DNA from: an uncultured Muribaculaceae bacterium
Lineage (GTDB): Bacteria > Bacteroidota > Bacteroidia > Bacteroidales > Muribaculaceae
Length of the DNA stretch: 47,169 bases
Assembly (NCBI GenBank): GCA_947632485.1
Contig: CANRPJ010000024.1
Location: 1-47,169, forward strand
Reading direction: 5' to 3'
Below the pieces are notes generated by a model, which saw only the letters and a program-made list of their open reading frames with translations, did no database searches and was not told where the DNA came from. Below, piece after piece: positions 39,670 to 47,151 of this stretch. Both the position numbers and the translations under genes were made by a program. Every line of letters starts with the position of its first letter. Position 1 is the first letter of the stretch.

Positions 39670-40542
39670 ATGTGCTACAACGCAATTCTTCCAACAACCC
39701 TCTCTACCGAACAATTCGGTAATGAACTCACTAACCTCACTTACATCTTTAACCGCTGGCTGAAGATGCTAATGAACTACGGGAAACTAGATGATTCCGT
39801 ATTAAACCATGACTTCACCGCTATAGCCAAGGTGGTAAAAGCTAATGGTGTGAGTAAAGACATAAAACGAGTCGTACAGCGTTGTCGGGACTATGCCCTG
39901 TCAGAATTCGCCAAGATTGAAGATCTCATCCGTTCGTTGACAACGGCACTCAAGATTCTCTGTAAAGCACAGGAGAATAAGGCTGTAAAAAGAGTGGAGA
40001 AGTCTTATGCCGACCAAGGTATGACTGAAAAGTATCGCCCCCTGACAAAAAGGCTTGCAAAGGAGAAAATCCGTAAGATCGGAAGACAAGTAACCTTTAC
40101 CGATTGGCATACTGATGATAAAGAAACAACGAAGCTGGTAAGAAGAATAGTAGAGAAAAGAGCGGCCCAGGCCGTGCATAAGAATATCCGCAAAAAGGAT
40201 CGTGAAACTAACCGTTACCGCCAGTCTATCAGACGTGCCACATCTTTCAGCCTTTACAGCAAAAGGTACACTGACTATGATGCACAACTCCGTGCGCCTG
40301 GAACTCATTGGAAAGTTGTAAAACAAAATTGCAAAGGAAAGAAGGTACTTGCTGCCAAATTTAGCTACAACACTTATGAAGAAGCTGTCGAAGCGTGCAA
40401 CCGATTCATTATGTTCCATCCTGAAGACACTCGTCCAATGTCGGCATATAAATGTGACTATTGTGGCAAATGGCATATCGGACATATGCAGGTGGAGCAG
40501 ATAGATCAGGATAATAATCAAGAAATTTTAAAAGCAAGTTAA
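39670..40542 (+). CDS. Basic protein with C-terminal zinc finger, 290 aa
   Basis: Strongly basic and helical. Residues 50-190 are rich in Lys/Arg (VVKANGVSKDIKRVVQRCRDY ... KNIRKKDRETNRYRQSIRRATS). The C-terminus has a CxxC-x3-H-x2-H motif (CDYCGKWHIGHM), a short zinc-finger form common at the ends of Bacteroidetes mobile-element proteins. The middle FSYNTYEEAVEACNRFIMFHPED resembles a small RNA-binding module. Nucleic-acid binding is likely. No enzymatic motif. It starts a plus-strand unit with its own promoter candidate, and the next gene also has a TTGAC-type promoter. Confidence 0.6.
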   Translation: MCYNAILPTTLSTEQFGNELTNLTYIFNRWLKMLMNYGKLDDSVLNHDFTAIAKVVKANGVSKDIKRVVQRCRDYALSEFAKIEDLIRSLTTALKILCKAQENKAVKRVEKSYADQGMTEKYRPLTKRLAKEKIRKIGRQVTFTDWHTDDKETTKLVRRIVEKRAAQAVHKNIRKKDRETNRYRQSIRRATSFSLYSKRYTDYDAQLRAPGTHWKVVKQNCKGKKVLAAKFSYNTYEEAVEACNRFIMFHPEDTRPMSAYKCDYCGKWHIGHMQVEQIDQDNNQEILKAS

Positions 40543-40559
40543 ATTTCTAAGAAAACATG

Positions 40560-40587
40560 TTGACAAAACATCTATTCAAGGTATAAG
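40560..40587 (+). promoter_or_regulatory. TTGACA-16-TATAAG promoter candidate
   Basis: TTGACA (40560-40565), a 16-bp spacer and TATAAG (40582-40587), 30 bp before the ATG at 40618. It would drive the 45-aa gene and the VWA operon. It looks like an E. coli-type promoter in a genome that otherwise uses TAnnTTTG. Confidence 0.5.
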
Positions 40588-40617
40588 AATACATACACAA
40601 TCAATACAGAGACCAAA

Positions 40618-40755
40618 ATGAGTTATTACAACGACTACGACGAGTACGAGGACGAATACGCCGGTACTTACGCCCATGATGTAGAGGGCTACAGTGATGA
40701 TGACATTGACACTATCTTTGATGGTGAACCCGATGCCTATTGGAACATTGACTAA
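40618..40755 (+). CDS. Small acidic Tyr/Asp-rich protein, 45 aa
   Basis: MSYYNDYDEYEDEYAGTYAH followed by DVEGYSDDDIDTIFDGEPDAYWNID. About 40% Asp/Glu and many Tyr, so charge is about -17. Codons are not simple repeats and a promoter precedes it, so it is likely translated. The ending DGEPDAYWNID recurs, as far as I remember, in small Bacteroidetes proteins of unknown function. It sits between the very basic zinc-finger protein and the VWA protein, 17 bp before the latter. An acidic decoy or neutralising partner of the basic protein is possible. Confidence 0.65.
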   Translation: MSYYNDYDEYEDEYAGTYAHDVEGYSDDDIDTIFDGEPDAYWNID

Positions 40756-40772
40756 CTAAATTTAGACTACAA

Positions 40773-41678
40773 ATGAGTATCTTCGATTTATTCAGAAAGA
40801 AACCAACTGAAGAGCCTATATTGGCTTCTTCAGAAGATGAGACTTCAACAAGCGTGTATTCAACTCCAATTGAAACAGAGGTTAAGTTGGAGGTAAACGT
40901 ACAATCTGAGAAGGATGCAGTGAAGGAAGAAAAGGCATTCAGCGATGTTGCACCTAAGAACATTGGCAAACTAGACATGGTTATTGCCTTTGATACCACC
41001 GGCTCAATGGCACAGTATATCGGTGCAGTACGAAAGGAGGTTTCCGATCTCATCCCGCAACTATTCAAAGAGAATGATGATCTTCGACTTGGCATCGTTG
41101 CTTTTGGCGACTACTGCGACATGAAAAATCCTCAGGAGTTTGGAGATGCTTATCAGGTGATTCCTCCCACTGACAATGTAAATGAACTTATCGGTTTTGT
41201 CATGACCTCCAAAGATACCAGTGGCGGCGATGGAGACGAGTTCTATGAACTTGTAATAAAGAAAATTGTGGAAGAAACACCTTGGCGTGAAGGTTCTACT
41301 CGCTCAATTCTCCTGATTGCAGATTCTGCCCCTCACGAACTGGGATACACTTACGGTGAGTGTGTAAAAGACAATCAGATTGACTGGCGAATAGAAGCCC
41401 GAAAAGCGGCCGACAACAAAATCAAGATTGATACCGTGACCATAACGGGAGAGCCCTGGTTCAAAGAATTGTCAAGAATGACCAATGGTGTCAGTGTGCC
41501 TTTCCGTACCGGCTACAAAACAGCAGAACTTGTCAGGGCATCCGTGATGTCGAGAGGATCAATGAAAGCACGGATGTGTTTTGATAGCCTTATGGGTGCA
41601 TGTGAGGACAGTGATGATGAAGAAATGAAAGAAGTGTATCGATCCTACAAGAAAGAACGAGACTCATTTGATTCGTAG
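40773..41678 (+). CDS. von Willebrand factor A (VWA) domain protein
   Basis: 301 residues, no signal peptide. A 60-residue acidic, Ser/Thr-rich N-terminal linker precedes the VWA fold (66-260). The MIDAS metal site has DTTGS (D74, T76, S78), then a conserved GIVAFGDYCD, MTSKDTSGGDGDEFYE (third MIDAS Asp), and LLIADSAPHELGY. Metal-dependent ligand binding is expected. The C-terminal 45 residues are acidic and helical (CEDSDDEEMKEVYRSYKKERD). Intracellular VWA proteins often act with AAA ATPases, but none is next to it here. Followed by the 53-aa gene. Confidence 0.85.
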   Translation: MSIFDLFRKKPTEEPILASSEDETSTSVYSTPIETEVKLEVNVQSEKDAVKEEKAFSDVAPKNIGKLDMVIAFDTTGSMAQYIGAVRKEVSDLIPQLFKENDDLRLGIVAFGDYCDMKNPQEFGDAYQVIPPTDNVNELIGFVMTSKDTSGGDGDEFYELVIKKIVEETPWREGSTRSILLIADSAPHELGYTYGECVKDNQIDWRIEARKAADNKIKIDTVTITGEPWFKELSRMTNGVSVPFRTGYKTAELVRASVMSRGSMKARMCFDSLMGACEDSDDEEMKEVYRSYKKERDSFDS

Positions 41679-41685
41679 TGTAACA

Positions 41686-41847
41686 ATGAAAGTACCCGGA
41701 CTCAGCTTCTCTTGGAAACGTGCTATAGGCGTTTCCAAGTTGAAGCGGGATTTTGCCAAAGCCACCGGCATCCCCACCACCCGAAACGGGCTGGAACGTA
41801 AAATAGGAGGCGCTATCATTAATGCAGTTTTAGGTAAAAAGAAATGA
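41686..41847 (+). CDS. Small basic protein, 53 aa
   Basis: MKVPGLSFSWKRAIGVSKLK, then RDFAKATGIPTTRNGLERKI and GGAIINAVLGKKK. Basic and helical, beginning 8 bp after the VWA stop, and its TGA overlaps the ATG of the TPR-protease gene (ATGA), so it is a real operon member. The pattern SWKRA.G.SK.K..FAK.TGIPTT..G.ERK.G is one I recall from short conserved proteins in bacterial genomes. The function is unknown. DNA or membrane binding are both possible. Confidence 0.7.
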   Translation: MKVPGLSFSWKRAIGVSKLKRDFAKATGIPTTRNGLERKIGGAIINAVLGKKK

Positions 41848-43886
41848 AACTCAAATATATCTTTACGGCAATCCTTTCAATCTTGATTGGATGTGTTTCA
41901 GCAATGGGACAACCTCAATCTGTCATGAAGTCCTACAACTTCTCCAGAGCCTTGGAGGAAGCTAAGAAAGGGAATAAAGCGGAAGCTATCGATTTTCTGA
42001 AAAAAGAGGTAACAGATAACCCCAACAATGGGTATGCTTTCTTCACAATGGCTGTTTTACAGGCCGATGGGGAGGACTATAGCGGTGCCATGTCCGCTAT
42101 CAACACTGCCTTGAAGAAACTTCCAAAGAAGGACAAGGAATTTGTAGCCCGGTCTTATGCTTCAAGAGGCCAGCTTTATGCCATTGCAGGCGATACTGTC
42201 AAGTCTATGGAAGACTATGTCACTGCCCTCAATGTAAACCCAACAGATGCGGACATATTGGAGAGTTATGGACAGATCCTGTATGAATTAAAACGCTATG
42301 ACGAAGCAGACAAGAACTACCGTCAGATTGTCTCATTGAATCCGGCGAGTGTCATGGGATATATGGGACTGGGACGCGATGCCTATGCCGTTGGAAATTA
42401 TGATGAGGCTGTACGCCAATACAACACTGTAATAGGTATGTATGATGATTATTCGTCGGGTTACGCTTTTCGTGCTGAGAGCTATTTAAAGTTAGGTAAG
42501 TATCTCGAAGCCGTTGATGACATCATGAAGGCATTGTCAATCGACAATGATGCTAAAGCCCATCATTATCTTTTTGAATTTCCTGAAGGCAAGACAACAC
42601 TTGTCATTACCAAGTTAAAGGGAATGGCTGTAAAGAATCCTCATAACGCAGAATGGTATTATTACATGGGTCAGCTTTATAATGATAGGAAGATGTACGC
42701 TGAAGCCATAGAGGCTCTCAAAGAGGCATATAATATTGATGCTCATCCGGTATTCCTTGAACTCATGGGCGATTGCTACCAAAGTTTAGGTAATTTTACC
42801 AAAGCGTTGGAAGTTATCACAGAGGCACAGCAGATGAGACCTGACGATTTGGATCTCATATCGACTAAGGGTGATATTCTTGGTGAGTCCGGGGATATTG
42901 AAGGTGCTATAGAAGAATGGACACGGTTTATTGATAAAGCTCCTGCTCTTTTCTATGGTTACTATCGTCGTGGTTTCTTTGAGGACAATTCCGAAAGAAC
43001 TGACGATGCTCTATCTGACTATGATATGGCAATAATGTTGGATCCGACCTATGCCTATGCTTATCTTGGAAAGGGTGACATGCTGATGCGCAAGGGGGAT
43101 AACGATAAAGCCCTTGAAACCTATCGCAAAGTTGTGGAGCTTGATACTATCCCCAACAATCAATCATGCGCCATGTATGCTTTGCTTGCTCTTGGTGAAA
43201 AAGAACGGGCTATTGATTTCATGCAGCAGATAATAGCGAATGATCCGACAGATTGCGGTAACTATTATGATGGTGCTTGTTTTTATTCACGTATGGGAGA
43301 TCTTGACAAATCATTGACAAATCTCCGCAAGGCATTTGAACTCGGCTTCAGACGGTTTCATCATGTTATGAGTGATGATGACTTGAAGGAACTGCGAGGA
43401 ACTCAAGGATTTGAGGAATTGATGTATGAATATAATAAGCCGATTTCAGAGTTTGATGATAGTTCTGACAATAATGAACTAGTTGGTCAGGAATACGAAA
43501 TTACTAATATTCCGTTCACCGCAGATAGTGGTTGTGTCTCGGTAAAATGCACAATCAACGACCTCCCTTTAAGTTTTATCTTCGATACAGGAGCAAGCAC
43601 AGTCTCTCTTTCAATGGTTGAGGCAAATTTCATGCTGAAAAACGGTTATCTTAAAAAGGAGGATTTCATCGGATCACAAAGATTTGTAGATGCCAACGGC
43701 GGTATTTCAGAGGGAACGGTTGTAAATCTCCGTAATGTTGACTTCGGAGGACTGCATCTTAACAATGTCCGTGCCTCAATAGTACGCAACCAAAAGGCCC
43801 CGTTACTTCTCGGACAGACAGTTCTCGGACGTCTTGGGTCAATAGAAATAGACAATCCTGGTAAAAAACTTATAATCAAAAGATAA
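41844..43886 (+). CDS. TPR-retropepsin-like aspartic protease lipoprotein
   Basis: 680 residues. The N-terminal signal ends in a lipobox (LIGC, Cys17). Residues 25-545 contain about twelve TPR units (for example ADILESYGQILYELKRYDEADKNYRQIV and GDMLMRKGDNDKALETYRKVV). Residues about 550-680 are a clan AA aspartic protease domain with FIFDTGASTVSLS (catalytic D581), a flap region (VDANGGISEGTVVNL) and LLLGQTVLGRL near the end. Such domains work as homodimers. Lipidation would place it at the periplasmic membrane surface, where it could meet the periplasmic caspase and TPR anti-sigma domain. The TPR array probably selects protein partners. Confidence 0.85.
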   Translation: MKLKYIFTAILSILIGCVSAMGQPQSVMKSYNFSRALEEAKKGNKAEAIDFLKKEVTDNPNNGYAFFTMAVLQADGEDYSGAMSAINTALKKLPKKDKEFVARSYASRGQLYAIAGDTVKSMEDYVTALNVNPTDADILESYGQILYELKRYDEADKNYRQIVSLNPASVMGYMGLGRDAYAVGNYDEAVRQYNTVIGMYDDYSSGYAFRAESYLKLGKYLEAVDDIMKALSIDNDAKAHHYLFEFPEGKTTLVITKLKGMAVKNPHNAEWYYYMGQLYNDRKMYAEAIEALKEAYNIDAHPVFLELMGDCYQSLGNFTKALEVITEAQQMRPDDLDLISTKGDILGESGDIEGAIEEWTRFIDKAPALFYGYYRRGFFEDNSERTDDALSDYDMAIMLDPTYAYAYLGKGDMLMRKGDNDKALETYRKVVELDTIPNNQSCAMYALLALGEKERAIDFMQQIIANDPTDCGNYYDGACFYSRMGDLDKSLTNLRKAFELGFRRFHHVMSDDDLKELRGTQGFEELMYEYNKPISEFDDSSDNNELVGQEYEITNIPFTADSGCVSVKCTINDLPLSFIFDTGASTVSLSMVEANFMLKNGYLKKEDFIGSQRFVDANGGISEGTVVNLRNVDFGGLHLNNVRASIVRNQKAPLLLGQTVLGRLGSIEIDNPGKKLIIKR

Positions 43887-43888
43887 AT

Positions 43889-44653
43889 ATGTACGGCATC
43901 ATTGTAATATTAGCATTAGTACTGATTTACAATTGTAGAGATATGATTCCCGAAAAGATAAAGGAATGGTGGGAAAACTCCAATCTCAAATCATGGGTAT
44001 ATCCAATCTTCGCTATTCTACTAACTGTTGCTATTGTCGTCGGCATTCATTACGAAATACTAAACTGGGGTGCTATCGCCATTCCGATGCTTTTTGGACT
44101 CCCCTACATATGGGGGATGATACTTGGGCTATGGCACAATATGAAAGGTGCCGGTCACAAACTAACATCAAAAGATGATGTTGAGGCTAAAGAAATTGCG
44201 ATTCAGTGCTTAAAGAAACTGGGTTGTCAGCCGGAAGTCAATAAAGATGGCTCATTGGGTATCTGTTATCAGGGCGAGAACTTCCATATGGAGTTTGGGA
44301 AGAGATATGTTCGTATTTGGGATCCGATGTGGGCAGGAATAAAGTCAAATGACCCGGATATGCCAAAAATTCGCGAGGCAGTAAATGTAACCAACTACAA
44401 TTTCGGTCCTACAGTGGTGTTGACTACTCCCGATGAAGATGGGGTTATTGGTTTCCATAGCCGACGTGACATAATGCTTCACCCGGCTTGTCCAGATAAT
44501 GTACCATTTATTAAGGCTGTCCTCGATTCCTTTTTTGATACAAAGGAGGCTATTCGTCATAGTTATCAGCAAATAGAATCAAAACAGAAAAAGGATAGAG
44601 AGAGTCGTCGTCCTGTCGGCTTTTTTACTTCTTCAATGAGAACTGAAGATTGA
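43889..44653 (+). CDS. Membrane protein with C-terminal cytoplasmic domain, 254 aa
   Basis: Three hydrophobic segments in the first 85 residues (YGIIVILALVLIYNC, SWVYPIFAILLTVAIVVGIHY, IAIPMLFGLPYIWGMILGLW), then a soluble alpha/beta domain (AIQCLKKLGCQPEVNKDGSLGICYQGENFHMEFGKRYVRIWDPMW). It resembles a small type III secretion chaperone-like or YbjN-like strand-helix pattern, but I claim no family. It starts 2 bp after the TPR-protease stop and is therefore in the same operon. Probably an inner-membrane partner of the protease lipoprotein. Confidence 0.6.
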   Translation: MYGIIVILALVLIYNCRDMIPEKIKEWWENSNLKSWVYPIFAILLTVAIVVGIHYEILNWGAIAIPMLFGLPYIWGMILGLWHNMKGAGHKLTSKDDVEAKEIAIQCLKKLGCQPEVNKDGSLGICYQGENFHMEFGKRYVRIWDPMWAGIKSNDPDMPKIREAVNVTNYNFGPTVVLTTPDEDGVIGFHSRRDIMLHPACPDNVPFIKAVLDSFFDTKEAIRHSYQQIESKQKKDRESRRPVGFFTSSMRTED

Positions 44654-44686
44654 TTGTTATAAGAAAATTTATTTCAGGATTACCAA

Positions 44687-45865
44687 ATGACACCAGATCC
44701 CAAGTCAGCTCAATTTATAAAAGCAGAACTACCTATTGATGCTTCAATAGAGATGAAACAGTTTGCTGAGAATCTATATTCACTACAATCTTTAGCAAAT
44801 GAACTCAAAATTGAAGGAATCAATAGTGACAGTTTCTGTCTGGAATATAATACCTATGATCATTCATTGGGTATTAGGTTTAGGTATATCGATGGCAATA
44901 ATCATCAACACACACTAACTGCAATATTTACTTCGTGTGAATATAAAGATGGTACTCAATCATATGTTTGCGATTATAACTATCTCTTTAAAGCTGATAA
45001 CTTTGAAGAAAGTATAGTTTCCGTTAATTCTTTTGCGGAAGACCTGATGTTAAACCTGTGGAACAAAGGAATAGATGCAGAATTGTCAGACTTAGACTGG
45101 GGCCTCACTTTCACTTCATCAATTGATGATGTATCAGAAACAATTATCAGTGTAATAGAGATCTTGGTTAGTAGCATCAAGCCAATGTCCTGGTTTAATT
45201 CAGATACAACGGGATGGAGGTTTCATTCTATCTACAGTCAATTAAATGAAATGCTTCCTCTTCTACAGCATGAAGCAACTATAGATAGATGGCCAGATAT
45301 AAAGAGTAGCAACTTTATTATTGATAGGAATTCATATCAGGCAAAGATAAAGCTTACTTACCGTGAAGATAGATTATTTGAGATGATATTCTCACTTGGT
45401 TTATCTGAGAACGGTTTTGACCCTGATATTTCAGGAGAGTGGATGGAATGCGAGTATCAATTCAACATCCTAACACAAGATGAAGACTTCAAATCATATT
45501 TAGAAACTGAACATTCCCAGTTTTTCCAGATAGTAACATCTATATTGGATGGGATAAATTATAAATCATTATTTGCATATGGCGAGAACGACAAGAATTT
45601 TGTCATTATAGTTAAAAAAGAATGGGCATTAAAAAAATTCTGCCTGATGCTTGATGTAATGATGCCTTTAAGATATCGTTATAAAGTGAACGAATCATAT
45701 ATACCCAAAACAATGCTTAAAGAAAAATCGGACATAGAAGATTTGTTGGGTATTAAGATGGACATTGTTGAAGATGATGACTCCAAGCTGATTTTCAATC
45801 ATGGATATTTTCTGGAAGTCCAAGAACCAATTCATATATCATATTTGGGAGACTGCCCTTTTTGA
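44687..45865 (+). CDS. Hypothetical protein, 392 aa
   Basis: Not recognised. Soluble, acidic, no signal peptide, with many alternating strands (SFCLEYNTYDHSLGIRFRYIDG; NYQ-type pairs; NFIIDRNSYQAKIKLTYREDRLFEMIFSLGL) and several helices. There are two similar halves, each having a strand pair followed by a helix, which hints at an internal duplication. The neighbouring 254-aa protein ends 33 bp upstream, so co-transcription is likely. No motif supports a function. Confidence 0.5.
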   Translation: MTPDPKSAQFIKAELPIDASIEMKQFAENLYSLQSLANELKIEGINSDSFCLEYNTYDHSLGIRFRYIDGNNHQHTLTAIFTSCEYKDGTQSYVCDYNYLFKADNFEESIVSVNSFAEDLMLNLWNKGIDAELSDLDWGLTFTSSIDDVSETIISVIEILVSSIKPMSWFNSDTTGWRFHSIYSQLNEMLPLLQHEATIDRWPDIKSSNFIIDRNSYQAKIKLTYREDRLFEMIFSLGLSENGFDPDISGEWMECEYQFNILTQDEDFKSYLETEHSQFFQIVTSILDGINYKSLFAYGENDKNFVIIVKKEWALKKFCLMLDVMMPLRYRYKVNESYIPKTMLKEKSDIEDLLGIKMDIVEDDDSKLIFNHGYFLEVQEPIHISYLGDCPF

Positions 45866-45875
45866 TATATTTTTG
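45844..45875 (+). promoter_or_regulatory. Promoter of the 187-aa gene
   Basis: -33 TTTG (45844-45847), a 20-bp spacer and -7 TATTTTTG (45868-45875), inside the last codons of the previous gene. Predicted start near 45882, so the ATG at 45904 is the natural start rather than the TTG at 45898. Confidence 0.7.
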
Positions 45876-45903
45876 CGAGGAATAGAAATTTTATAATTTG
45901 AAT

Positions 45904-46467
45904 ATGAATTTGATATCAGAAATTAAAAAAGTGTTAGTAGTAATATTGCTAACGATTATGTCATTTGGTTGTCTGTCAGCACAAACTAACCAAAGATTTG
46001 ATATAATAGAAGTTGAAGTGCTTAAAGTCAAGGCCGACTCAATTTCCGGAGAGTATCTTGAAGTTGCTACAGACTTTTATGGATACTCGACAGTACTACA
46101 ACTAAACCAAGATGGAAAATTGACACCCAAGACTTTTGCATTGGATACCAGCTTCAGGTATTCTTCACCAGAAGGATTAGGGGTTGATGGAAGTGGAATA
46201 ACTGTAACGTTGGATTCTTCATTGAATCCGGATATACAGTTAGGTCAAGTGACAAAGGGGAGGTTGCCATTAAAAGACAACTATTTTGGATTGACTGAGG
46301 CAATCAATTTATTTACAAAATCATATGAAGATTTTGTAAGTGAAGTTAGAACTGTGTCTCTTTTTCACGATGTTTCTATGGCAGAACCTGTATATGTATT
46401 TCGAGTAGAGGAAGGATATATCATTCTTGGTGCTATTTCCGGAACTTCGGGATTTATGAAGCAGTAG
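45904..46467 (+). CDS. Exported protein, 187 aa, unknown
   Basis: The N-terminus is a signal sequence (KKVLVVILLTIMSFGCLSAQ) with a possible lipobox FGC. The mature part is beta-rich (FDIIEVEVLKVKADSISGEYLEVATDFYGYSTVLQL ... VYVFRVEEGYIILGAISG). No known family. It has its own promoter and lies 20 bp before the amidase gene. An exported or periplasmic protein paired with a peptidoglycan hydrolase suggests an immunity or inhibitor role, which is inference only. Confidence 0.55.
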   Translation: MNLISEIKKVLVVILLTIMSFGCLSAQTNQRFDIIEVEVLKVKADSISGEYLEVATDFYGYSTVLQLNQDGKLTPKTFALDTSFRYSSPEGLGVDGSGITVTLDSSLNPDIQLGQVTKGRLPLKDNYFGLTEAINLFTKSYEDFVSEVRTVSLFHDVSMAEPVYVFRVEEGYIILGAISGTSGFMKQ

Positions 46468-46487
46468 TTCACAATAAGATTAATACA

Positions 46488-47057
46488 ATGTCGAGATTGA
46501 GTAAAATTAGAGGTAAAAATACGATTCTAAAAACATTAGGACTGTTAGGCTTATTTCTAATGGGACTGATGGCATTTTATTCTTTCAAACTGAATTATTA
46601 TTATGAACCTGAAAAAGCAGCTCAATATGCTACGGAAAATGCCAATAAAAAATCAGTATCTCTTTGTGCATCCTATGTCCGTCAGAGTTTAGAAGCCGGA
46701 GGCTGTCCTACATTTTTCTATCCAAAGGCTGCTTGTGATTACAAGGATTTCCTCTTATGTCTTGATTTCAAAGAAGTGCCGACAAATCAAAAGCGAGAGA
46801 TTGGAGATATCGTTGTTTTTGAAGCTGTCAAGAATCATCCTTATGGACATATTGCTATCTGGAATGGGAAACAATGGATAAGCGATTTTAAGCAACGGAA
46901 TATTATCGTCGCTAAAGAATATAATTATTCAGATGCCACTTATTTTCGACAAACCAAAGGAAAGCACAGGAGAAAATTCTTTGGATCCGGGTCGTTCAGA
47001 GACCTATATGGGAAAATGAAACGTGATTTTAGATTGTTATTATCTTCTTCAAAATAA
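46488..47057 (+). CDS. Membrane-anchored CHAP/NlpC-type peptidoglycan amidase
   Basis: 189 residues. A membrane span at 16-33 (LGLLGLFLMGLMAFYSF) is followed by a cysteine-peptidase domain. The catalytic Cys lies in SLCASYVRQSLEAGG (C60), His in YGHIAIWNGKQWISDF (H121), and a third acidic or polar residue follows (D133). IGDIVVFE precedes the His, the usual CHAP order. The tail is basic (KHRRKFFG, KMKRDFRLLL). Such enzymes cut peptidoglycan peptides and serve as lysins, cell-wall remodellers or secreted antibacterial toxins. The anchor argues against a secreted toxin, although similar domains occur in type VI effectors. Confidence 0.75.
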   Translation: MSRLSKIRGKNTILKTLGLLGLFLMGLMAFYSFKLNYYYEPEKAAQYATENANKKSVSLCASYVRQSLEAGGCPTFFYPKAACDYKDFLLCLDFKEVPTNQKREIGDIVVFEAVKNHPYGHIAIWNGKQWISDFKQRNIIVAKEYNYSDATYFRQTKGKHRRKFFGSGSFRDLYGKMKRDFRLLLSSSK

Positions 47058-47092
47058 CAATTATAACAGCAACAGATATGTTCAAAACGATT

Positions 47093-47151
47093 TTGGGGCA
47101 GCGGCGTAGTTCCGTGGCAGGGCTAACCAAAATATTCGACTGACTCGGTAC
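47093..47151 (-). repeat. Right copy of terminal inverted repeat
   Basis: Read on the minus strand this matches 19-76: GTACCGAGTCAGTCG, then a slightly different AT-rich middle, then 30 identical bases ending cgccgctg. It is intergenic, starting 36 bp after the amidase stop, and about 18 bp from the window end. Confidence 0.85.

Noticed and set aside
39901..40521. 206-codon open frame on the minus strand
   Set aside because: Shadow of the basic zinc-finger gene. Its Lys/Arg-rich codons give Leu/Phe-rich antisense sequence that only looks like membrane segments.
40560..40755. Reading the 45-aa acidic frame as non-coding
   Set aside because: It has a promoter candidate, an ATG at proper distance, and a patterned non-repetitive acidic sequence ending 17 bp before the VWA start, so I kept it as a gene.
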